Shown here piece after piece: positions 1 through 5,800 of a stretch of DNA of 10,491 nt. The DNA comes from an uncultured Eubacteriaceae bacterium. Its GTDB lineage: Bacteria > Bacillota > Clostridia > Lachnospirales > CAG-274. The notes under the pieces are model-generated. The model was not told where the DNA came from and ran no database searches. It saw only the letters and a list, made by a program, of their open reading frames with translations. The first letter of the stretch is position 1; the number at the start of each line of letters is the position of its first letter. Both the position numbers and the translations under genes were made by a program. The stretch is taken from assembly GCA_938042265.1 (NCBI GenBank), contig CALIRN010000321.1:1-10491 (forward strand). Direction: 5' to 3'.

Positions 1-50
1 AGTACGGTTTAAAGGCAGCTCGTCGTGCACCACAGTTCTCAAAGAGATAA
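1..50 (+). CDS. rpsI: 30S ribosomal protein S9, C-terminal end (partial)
   Basis: Only the last 15 codons and the TAA stop (48-50) are present; the gene enters from the left edge. Read from base 3, the peptide is YGLKAARRAPQFSKR, which matches the highly conserved basic tail of bacterial S9 (family ending in ARRxPQFSKR). In the ribosome this tail reaches toward the P-site tRNA of the small subunit; that is family knowledge, not visible here. The end is intact, so if an integrative element used this site it restored the reading frame. A strong terminator follows 26 bases after the stop, so rpsI is the last gene of its transcript. Confidence 0.93.
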   Translation, partial: YGLKAARRAPQFSKR

Positions 51-75
51 TATTTTTAAATATAATAAGAATTAT

Positions 76-109
76 AAAACCTCGGAAATATGCTTGTTTC
101 CGAGGTTTT
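76..109 (+). terminator. Rho-independent terminator of rpsI
   Basis: A perfect 13-bp stem: AAAACCTCGGAAA (76-88) pairs with TTTCCGAGGTTTT (97-109) around the 8-base loop TATGCTTG. The right arm ends in a T run (106-110), as expected of an intrinsic terminator. The flanking A run (76-79) makes it potentially bidirectional, so it could also stop minus-strand transcripts from the integrase remnant. Confidence 0.93.
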
Positions 110-125
110 TATGTTTTGCCAAATC

Positions 126-160
126 TGTGAAACGGTGTGAAAATATGTGAAATTTTGTGA
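126..160 (+). repeat. Four TGTGA repeats at exact 10-bp period
   Basis: TGTGA occurs at 126-130, 136-140, 146-150 and 156-160. The first three are followed by AA; the fourth is followed by GG. The motifs lie on one face of the helix, between the rpsI terminator and the 3' end of the integrase remnant. Arm-type integrase or excisionase binding sites of integrative elements typically sit in this position, so that role is inferred. They are too short and regular to be a CRISPR array. Confidence 0.6.
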
Positions 161-175
161 GGTATGACACAAATA

Positions 176-307
176 TCATAGCTTATTTAATTCTGTTTTT
201 AAGCTTTCAAATTCAAAATGTGTATATACTATTTCACCTGTTCCCTTGCCGCTATGTCCTTGAATTTTTCTTCTCATAGCTTCATCAAGCTTCTTTTCTC
301 TCCACAT
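176..307 (-). pseudogene. Tyrosine recombinase/integrase, C-terminal fragment
   Basis: The minus-strand frame from the ATG at 307-305 to the TGA at 178-176 gives 43 residues. The peptide contains RRKIQGHSGKGTGEIVYTHF and ends in LKTELNKL. The QGH motif (second conserved histidine region) and the tyrosine in VYTHF (likely nucleophile) are the last catalytic landmarks of phage/ICE tyrosine integrases. The rest of the protein, including the catalytic Arg boxes, is missing: an in-frame stop lies at 322-320 and plus-strand coding of another gene starts at about 309. It points toward rpsI, the usual arrangement for an integrase next to its attachment site. It is inactive as it stands. Confidence 0.75.
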
Positions 308-308
308 T

Positions 309-613
309 GTAGTAAGAGTTCAAAGAAGCAGTGCTTCAAGTGATGCAAGGTTTGTAAAACTTTAGCTGAAATTAGTGACCTTGAAACAGAAGTCAATGAA
401 AATATTGATAAATTTGTTGATATAAAGCGTAAAATTATAAATGAAATTTATCAGTTAGATAATTAATTACATATAAAGGTTTTATATAAAAGGTATGTTG
501 AATTTAAAGATTTTAGCTCAATAGCTGATAAATTAGACAAATCATATCGTTATGTTTTAAGTATTCATAAACAGGCATTAAAGGAGCTTGAAAATGCTAT
601 AATAAGTTATTAA
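309..613 (+). pseudogene. DUF1492-like phage/ICE sigma-like regulator, broken
   Basis: Two plus-strand frames join into one recognisable protein. Frame A (309-362) reads VVRVQRSSASSDARFVK. Frame B (356-613) reads KTLAEISDLETEVNENIDKF onward, then a helix-turn-helix-like end with FKDFSSIADKLDKSYRYVLS and IHKQALKELE. The pattern (variable N-terminus, D-L-E-x-E-(I/V)-N-x-x-I-D, then a C-terminal HTH) is that of the DUF1492/ArpU-type proteins of phages and conjugative elements. Two lesions are visible. The first is a frame change at the A run at 356-359, explained by loss of one A. The second is an in-frame TAA at 464-466, explained by a GAA-to-TAA change. No start or RBS remains; the 5' end is fused to the integrase remnant. 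Confidence 0.68.
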
Positions 614-703
614 TGTGATAAACTCTTGTAAGCTGTTTGGTATATACAGGTTGACAAAATGATGACTTGCACATACTACCGTTTACCACTGTTGCTACAA
701 ACT

Positions 704-729
704 GAGGCGTAGATTTGGATCTACGCCTC
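704..729 (-). terminator. Hairpin downstream of the 48-residue gene
   Basis: A perfect 11-bp stem, GAGGCGTAGAT (704-714) with ATCTACGCCTC (719-729), has a 4-base loop. It lies 25 bases past the stop of the minus-strand gene at 755-901. On the minus strand the stem is followed by AGTTTGTAG, a weak T tract, so it may act as a terminator or as a 3' stabiliser. The 90 bases between 614 and 703 hold no gene that I can support. Confidence 0.55.
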
Positions 730-754
730 TCCTATACTCTCCAACATTTAAATT

Positions 755-901
755 CTATTTCTTCTGGTTAATCGGTTGAATGCCTTCTTTTCTTACGTTG
801 TGCGTCTGATTTTGATTTTCAGGCGTATCTTTCTGTGTTATGCTGTTAAACTTATTTAAACTATTTTGTTCGTGAAATTGTTCTTGCTCTTTTTTATCCA
901 T
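755..901 (-). CDS. Small hydrophilic protein, 48 residues
   Basis: Minus-strand ORF with ATG at 901-899 and TAG at 757-755. A good RBS, GAGGTGG (912-906), sits 4 bases before the start, a possible promoter lies upstream and a hairpin follows, so this looks like a complete, working unit inside otherwise decayed DNA. The protein is very rich in Gln, Asn, Lys and Glu, has no membrane segment and no cysteine, and starts MDKKEQEQFHEQN. Its end, THNVRKEGIQPINQKK, resembles the HN-(T/V)-K-K-E-A-L-G-P-N-T-K-R type tail that I recall from small clostridial proteins (CPC_1213-type). That link is from memory and tentative. Function unknown; likely a small cytosolic, possibly disordered protein. Confidence 0.6.
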   Translation of the reverse strand: MDKKEQEQFHEQNSLNKFNSITQKDTPENQNQTHNVRKEGIQPINQKK

Positions 902-939
902 AATACCACCTCAAGAATAGTGTAGTTAATATCAAGTAA

Positions 940-969
940 ATTATTCATTAATTGATTGTTATAAGACAA
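940..969 (-). promoter_or_regulatory. Possible sigma-A promoter for the 48-residue gene
   Basis: On the minus strand a -35-like TTGTCT (969-964) and a -10-like AATAAT (945-940) are 18 bp apart. Transcription would start near 933, leaving a leader of about 30 bases before the ATG. The match is moderate (4/6 and 5/6) in AT-rich DNA, so chance is possible. Confidence 0.35.
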
Positions 970-999
970 AGGAATAGTGATAGTGAGGAAGTTAATATG

Positions 1000-1187
1000 C
1001 TATATTTCTGATGACAGCACTGAATAATTTATTATAATTTTATCCGCTGTTTCTTCATATTCCACACAAAATACCTGTTTTTCCTGCCTTTTTGGCACTT
1101 CGTCATATTCTGCAACCTTAAATCCCGCCACTCATAATGTTTCGATTGCGGATTGCAGATAACGCGGTGTTTGCCGTTTATTTCATA
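1000..1187 (-). pseudogene. Unrecognised coding fragment, frameshifted
   Basis: Two overlapping minus-strand frames have coding-like composition. From 1187 down to about 1107 the peptide includes YEINGKHRVICNPQSKHYEW. From 1131 down to the TAG at 1002-1000 it includes GFKVAEYDEVPKRQEKQVF and ends in IIINYSVLSSEI. They read as one protein with a frameshift near 1125. I do not recognise the family. There is no start codon with an RBS, and the upstream side abuts the IS3 fragment, so this is a broken remnant rather than a gene. Confidence 0.4.
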
Positions 1188-1389
1188 TGTTGATCAGTGG
1201 TAAATTGTTACTAACCTCATTATTGAAGGAAGCAGAATCATCATTTTTTGAATGTATTAACTTAGGCTTTATTGTGGACATTTTGTATGAATTCATAGAT
1301 TTTATAAATCGGTAAACTCTGTCTATACTTATATGAATGCCATGTTCAACACCAATTAAGCAGCAAATTTTATAAGCACCAAATCTTTT
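1183..1389 (-). pseudogene. IS3-family transposase (OrfB) fragment, HTH_21 region
   Basis: The minus-strand frame between the TAA at 1392-1390 and the TGA at 1185-1183 gives 68 residues. The peptide contains KRFGAYKICCLIGVEHGIHI, SIDRVYRFIKSMNSYKM and STIKPK. This is the layout of the HTH_21 segment of IS3-family OrfB transposases: R-x-G, K-I, the (G)I-x-I-S element, R-V-x-R-x-(M/I)-K-x-M-N, then a basic linker that normally precedes the DDE catalytic core. The catalytic core and OrfA are absent and no terminal inverted repeats are visible. It is an inactive relic, showing that insertion sequences contributed to the decay of this region. Confidence 0.62.
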
Positions 1390-1621
1390 TTAGAGGCGGA
1401 ATAAATGGCAAGAATAAATGTAGAAATTTTATGCTGAAAAAGCAGAGAATGAACAGCATTTAATCTTTGTGTGAGTGGAGCGTGAATATGGCAATCCTTG
1501 GTGGTACGTATTACCATTCTGTAAGAAATGCAAGCATTTCTTGCAAGTGTGTAGACTTTTTCGACACGATAATATAAATAAATGTTATTTTATGTACTGC
1601 TTGTCCGTATAATTTAAACCC
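1390..1621. other. Stretch with no supportable gene
   Basis: About 230 bases between the IS3 relic and the pilus control region. One short plus-strand frame (1488-1577, starting MAILGGTYYHSVRNAS) has a poor RBS and only 29 codons; I do not call it. A palindromic element, AAGAAATGC-AA-GCATTTCTT (1523-1542), lies inside it. A second short imperfect dyad, GTGTAGA (1549-1555) with TCGACAC (1561-1567), follows. Nothing else is evident. Confidence 0.5.
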
Positions 1622-1656
1622 TAAAACAGCTGTTTTAATAAAAATAAGCTTATTTT
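1622..1656. promoter_or_regulatory. Twin perfect 16-bp palindromes, candidate operator
   Basis: TAAAACAGCTGTTTTA (1622-1637) and AAAATAAGCTTATTTT (1641-1656) are each perfect inverted repeats without a central gap, separated by 3 bases. Their centres are 19 bp apart, slightly under two helical turns. They share an A-rich/AGCT/T-rich plan and lie 23 bp upstream of the best promoter candidate of the pilus operon. This position and symmetry suit two dimers of an activator or repressor; that role is inferred. No regulator gene lies in the window. Confidence 0.55.
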
Positions 1657-1678
1657 GTTAAAAATATATAAATTGCCC

Positions 1679-1707
1679 TTGCAATATTGTTAAAAGTATG
1701 TTAAAGT
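1679..1707 (+). promoter_or_regulatory. Candidate sigma-A promoter of the pilus operon
   Basis: TTGCAA (1679-1684) and TAAAGT (1702-1707) are separated by 17 bp (each matches its consensus at 4 of 6 positions). Two TGTTAAA motifs overlap it (1688-1694 and 1699-1705). Further copies lie at 1656-1662 and 1748-1754. Transcription would start near 1714, giving a leader of about 105 bases before the first gene. Other AT-rich -10 matches exist nearby, so the choice is not secure. Confidence 0.42.
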
Positions 1708-1759
1708 AAACATAAATAAGTAATAGCCATGTACGTTTTGGCTTTGCTGTTAAACTGTC

Positions 1760-1796
1760 AGACAGGGTTGACTTGGGGGCTTTAAGTGCCTTGTCT
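1760..1796 (+). promoter_or_regulatory. Stem-loop in the pilus operon leader
   Basis: AGACAGGG (1760-1767) pairs with CCTTGTCT (1789-1796), 8 bp with one G-U. After a small internal loop, ACTT (1771-1774) pairs with AAGT (1784-1787), leaving a loop that contains GGGGG. The structure ends 10 bases before the RBS of the first gene. It has no U tract, so it is not a terminator. It could affect translation or mRNA stability; it matches no riboswitch class that I can recognise. Confidence 0.38.
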
Positions 1797-1818
1797 TTCT
1801 GCATTTAAGGGGAAAATT

Positions 1819-2076
1819 ATGACTGATAAGGAACTAAAAAGGCTCAGCAGGGCGGAGCTTCTTGAAATGCTTTTGGAACAGACACGTAAGGTGGAGGCAT
1901 TGGAGGCGGAGCTTGAGCAAAAAAATAAAGAGCTTGAAAATAAGCGCCTTATTATGGAAAAGGCGGGCAGTCTTGCAGAGGCGGCGCTTGAGCTTAACGG
2001 TGTTTTTGAGGCGGCTCAAAAAGCTGCTGACCAGTATTTGTACAATATTGAGCTAATGTACGGTAAAAATGAGTGA
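1819..2076 (+). CDS. Small coiled-coil protein, first gene of pilus operon
   Basis: 85 residues, starting at the ATG at 1819 behind AAGGGG (1807-1812, 6-base spacing). An in-frame GTG at 1786 has no RBS and was rejected. The protein starts MTDKELKRLSRAELLEML. Residues about 20-50 form a charged Leu/Glu/Lys-rich heptad coiled coil. The C-terminal third, with KAGSLAEAALELNGVFEAAQ and AADQYLYNI, is a predicted amphipathic helix. There is no signal peptide or membrane segment, so it is cytosolic. From memory, short proteins of this type recur in Clostridia ahead of signal peptidase and pilin genes, sometimes labelled as DNA-repair-like because of their coiled coil; their role is not established. 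Possible roles are a regulatory or scaffold partner of the export/assembly genes. A strong terminator separates it from the next gene, so it may be expressed more highly than the rest. Confidence 0.85.
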   Translation: MTDKELKRLSRAELLEMLLEQTRKVEALEAELEQKNKELENKRLIMEKAGSLAEAALELNGVFEAAQKAADQYLYNIELMYGKNE

Positions 2077-2112
2077 TAAATCTGTAATCCGAGAAAAGAA
2101 TAATTACTATAT

Positions 2113-2139
2113 AAAGCCCCCTGATTTACGGGGCTTTTT
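2113..2139 (+). terminator. Intrinsic terminator between coiled-coil gene and signal peptidase gene
   Basis: AAAGCCCC (2113-2120) pairs perfectly with GGGGCTTT (2130-2137) around a 9-base loop, followed by T's to 2139. It lies 36 bases after the stop of the coiled-coil gene and ends 24 bases before the next start. No clear promoter follows it, so readthrough or attenuation is likely needed to express the pilus genes. Confidence 0.88.
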
Positions 2140-2163
2140 CTGTTTTAAGGGGATAAGGGATAC

Positions 2164-2745
2164 ATGAGTAAAAAAGAACGGGATTTTCCAAATGCAAACC
2201 AGCTTGAGGCTGAGCTGAAAAGAGTAAGATACATGGGAAGATATAATTACCTTCTGCGCAGTACCGTTTTTATATTGGTGACTGTGGCGGCCGCCGCAGT
2301 TCTTGTGGCAACCTTGTTTTTGCCGGTGCTGCAGATATACGGTTCGTCAATGACGCCGTCCCTTACTGAGGGTGATATAGTTATATCCGTAAAAGGCTTT
2401 GACTTTGAGCAGGGTGACATTATATCTTTTTACTATAATAATAAGATACTTGTAAAGCGTGTAATTGCTTTTCCGGGGGATTGGGTAAATATAGATAGGG
2501 ACGGCAATGTATATGTAAACGATAAACTGCTTGATGAGCCCTATATTGTTGAAAAGGCTCTTGGTGAATGTGATATAGAGCTTCCGTATCAGGTGCCTGA
2601 CGGTAAGGTGTTTGTATGCGGAGATCACAGGTCAACATCCGTGGACAGCAGAAGCAGTATGGTAGGTTGTGTTGCTGAGGAGCAGATAGTTGGCAGAATA
2701 GTATTTAAGGTATGGCCGTTTAAGGGAATGGGCAGGATAGATTAA
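2164..2745 (+). CDS. Type I signal peptidase dedicated to the pilus locus
   Basis: 193 residues; the ATG at 2164 is preceded by AAGGGG (2147-2152) and AAGGGA (2155-2160). It is a membrane-anchored serine/lysine protease that cleaves signal peptides outside the membrane. One N-terminal membrane segment spans about residues 33-57 after a charged cytosolic start. The family boxes are all present: GSSMTPSL with the likely nucleophile Ser62, KRVIAFPGD with the likely general base Lys98, and GDHRSTSVDSR (153-163). The length is normal for a Gram-positive SipS-type enzyme. Its place between the coiled-coil gene and two exported LPETG proteins matches pilus islands of other Firmicutes that carry their own signal peptidase. 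It probably processes the atypical signal sequence of the adjacent adhesin (inference). In some pilus islands such proteins act as chaperones rather than peptidases, but here both catalytic residues are kept. Confidence 0.93.
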   Translation: MSKKERDFPNANQLEAELKRVRYMGRYNYLLRSTVFILVTVAAAAVLVATLFLPVLQIYGSSMTPSLTEGDIVISVKGFDFEQGDIISFYYNNKILVKRVIAFPGDWVNIDRDGNVYVNDKLLDEPYIVEKALGECDIELPYQVPDGKVFVCGDHRSTSVDSRSSMVGCVAEEQIVGRIVFKVWPFKGMGRID

Positions 2746-2770
2746 AAGCAAATTTTAAATCTGCTTTTAA
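2742..2770 (+). terminator. Weak hairpin after the signal peptidase gene
   Basis: TTAAAAGCA (2742-2750) pairs with TGCTTTTAA (2762-2770), 9 bp around an 11-base loop. It overlaps the TAA stop of the signal peptidase gene. The stem is AT-rich and only four T's follow inside it, so it is at best a weak attenuator. The 98 bases to the adhesin ATG show no convincing promoter. Confidence 0.4.
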
Positions 2771-2843
2771 CCGACATAGTAAATCCCTCACTTCTAAAGC
2801 GGAGCACGAATATCTTTGACTTTTGTAATAAGGGGGGCTTGTG

Positions 2844-5800
2844 ATGGTAGACAGATTGCCGCAAGCAAAAAAATACGTAAAAAAGCATAAAATGCTTTCA
2901 ATATGGCATAAGGTTGTTTTGAGCTTAGCTGTCGTTATGGTATTTATGACAGCCTATATGCTTATTTTGCCTGCAATTACCATGGAGTCGGATAATGCGT
3001 GTAATTTGCAGGAGCATACCCATATTGAGGAATGCTATGAGCTTGTTAAGGTTTTAACCTGTAATTTGTCGGAGGATGAAGCTTTACTTTCCGATATGGA
3101 GGATATTGCAGTCTCCGGTGAAGCGGTGGAGTATACTTCTGCCGTGCATATTCATACGGATGAATGCTATACCCTGCAAAAACAGCTTGTCTGTACCCTG
3201 CAGGAGCATACCCATAATGAGGAATGCAGTAAAAATAATAAGGAAAATCAGACAGAAAATCAATCAGACAGCAATGTATCGGCAGATAGTCTGTATAACG
3301 GTAATATAAAGCCCGGCAATTTGGGCAACAGTATAGTAAATGTAAGTGTAGAGAAGTCTGCAGATGTATTTGAAAATACAATTAAGTTTGCTTCACCTTT
3401 AAGTGACGCACTTACACAGAGTATGTTCGATAAGGCGGAAATTCGTTTTGGTACAACTGCACAGTACAATGCCGATAAGGATACCGTTACTGCAACTCTT
3501 TCAATTGAATTTGTACCAAGTAAAGAGGAAATACAGGCTGCGCAAAAAGTAACTGACGGTGATACGGCTTATTATTATTTTGAATATGAGCTGCCTGAAG
3601 AGCTTGTCAATGTGCCTGAGGTAGACAGATGGATAGAAAATGACGGAGATGAAGATAAATTCATTTTTATGATTACTAAGCAGGATAACGGAAAATACCT
3701 CCTTAAGGTCAGATTTTTCCAGGCTTATGTTGATGAACAGGAGGAAATTGTCGATGGTGAAATCCATTTTGCTGCTGAAATCGGCAGCGAGGCGTTTAAT
3801 GAACAGGGAGGTATTACCATTCCGGGGGAAGGCCAAACATGGCTTGATGTTCCTGCAGATCAGATAGTATATCCCGATAATGCAAATACAAAATATGATA
3901 TAACAACCAAAAAGACTGCCGGCAGCTACAGCCTTGCAAATAATACAATAACCTATACGGTTGATATATCCTCTCAAAAGGGTACTCCTGATCCTATTAA
4001 TATTGAGGATAAGATGAGTATTGGCAGCTCGGCTGTTACCGGAGTACAGTGTGACAGTGTGCAGGTTAATAAGGTTGAGCATATTGTAACTGTAGGTCAG
4101 TATGGCAGTTCGGAAACAACAAATGTAATCGCTTCAGAGGAAAAGAACCCTGAGGATGTCTTTAATGCTGACGATAATACCCTGAGTATGGATTTGCCTG
4201 CTCTTGTGGGTAAAGTACAGGATGAGGACGATCAAAACAAATATACTTATTACAGTTACAGTATAACCTATACATATAAGCTTGATATTCCTAAAAATGA
4301 GGATGGTACGGAACAGTCGGTTAATACCAACATTAGTAATAAGGTTAATACCATAGCGGTTGCAGATAATACCAATTTGACCGTTAAGGCGGAGGACAGC
4401 CAGAGTGTTTATGTAAATAATTCTCTGCCAAGTCCACTTGTTAAAGACGGACAAAAGACAGGTGATAATACTGTAACCTGGACAGTTAAGCTTGACGGCA
4501 CAAAAACTTCTCTTGCGGGCGGTGTTTTAGAGGATATCATGCTGTCGGAGGCTGTGGATGAGAGTGATATTACCGTAACCCCGGATGACGGCAATTATGA
4601 AATCATCACTGATAATGAGGGAAGAAAATCAATCAAATTTATTGAAGACAGTGAAACACTCTATACGATAACCTATAATTCTCATATGACCGATTGGAGC
4701 TATACAAGCGGCATAATCAATAAGGCAACCTTTGGGAAATATAGTGCGGAGGTTCGTATATGGGCTAATACAAATTATTTATATAAGAGCTTTAATAATG
4801 TCCAAGATTTGGGTGACGGAATTAAGAAAGTAACATGGGATGTTAAAATGACCGTACCTGAAAACGGTATTCCGGCAGGAACTGTTACAGATACTATTTA
4901 TGATGCGGATAAGGGACATTATTTCAGCCATGATGACGCTGTTGCAATTGTTAATACAGTAAACTTACTTAAGGCAGGTAATGAGGCACTGGCAGCTAAG
5001 CTTGACGGTCTGACCTTTTACGTGGGAAGTACGGCTTATTCTGACGATGAAATTGAAAATCTCGGTGAGGATATCAAATTTACCAAGTTCCTGTACCGGT
5101 TCAATGACACTGTTTGCAGGGAGGAATGTCATGAAATTTCCTACAGCTACACAACAACGGTTGATACAACGGTTTATGGCAACAGCTATACCTACCGTAA
5201 TAATATTAATGCTGTAGGTAATATTGCCGACGCCTATTATCCGTTTACAAAAGGTGTTATAAAAACCGACGGAATAGGTAATGTCGGTAACAGCGCAGCA
5301 ACAAGTACGGACGGTAAGGTTGTATGGATAGTAAGAATTAATTTAGATGAAGATGCAGCGCCTGTAGAGGTAACGGATACACTTCCTTCGCAGGTTACTA
5401 TTGATAGCCTTGAAATGTCCTATGATAATAGAAATTATACAACAATTGCCGACAGTATAGGCACTGACTATACAAATACAGGTACGGAAACTGTTGTAGA
5501 GGGAAACGCTGTTACAACAATAATTGCAAATGCAAATAAGGGTACATTGTATCTGCGTTATACCTGTCAGCTTACGGAGGACTGTATGCCTGAAAAGGGT
5601 CAAATAAGCAGTACACCCGTGGTGCTTGAAAACAATGCCTCCGTTAAGGTTAACGGTATTGCCTTTGATACGGCGGAACAGACGCAGGAGGTTACCGTAG
5701 ACAGAAGCTCTGAGGCAACCAAACAGATAATTAAGGGCGTTAATTGGAATCCGAACAAGCTTAATTATTCGCTTAAAATAAACCCTGAGGGCAAAAAATA

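Noticed and set aside
126..160. CRISPR array
   Set aside because: A 10-bp period with 5-7-base repeats is far too short for repeat-spacer units, and there are no cas genes.
651..679. TTGACA at 651-656 as a promoter
   Set aside because: The only -10 at suitable spacing is TACTAC (3/6) and no gene follows on the plus strand.
1488..1577. 29-codon plus-strand ORF (MAILGGTYYHSV...)
   Set aside because: It is very short with a poor RBS and no recognisable motif; it may be a relic but cannot be supported.
1786..1818. Upstream GTG start extending the coiled-coil protein by 11 residues
   Set aside because: It lies inside the leader stem-loop with no RBS; the ATG at 1819 has AAGGGG at good spacing.
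1713..1818. c-di-GMP or other known riboswitch in the operon leader
   Set aside because: The GEMM-type conserved segments (GCACG...AAAGCC/GGACGCAAAGCC and the tetraloop receptor) are not present; only a simple stem-loop is seen.
2841..2843. GTG start of the adhesin
   Set aside because: It is only 3 bases from AGGGGGG; the ATG at 2844 has better spacing.
3501..4082. Long minus-strand open frame (193 codons) inside the adhesin gene
   Set aside because: It has no RBS, its peptide is rich in Ile, Leu, Cys and Tyr as expected of an antisense shadow of acidic beta-rich coding DNA, and the plus strand clearly encodes the adhesin.
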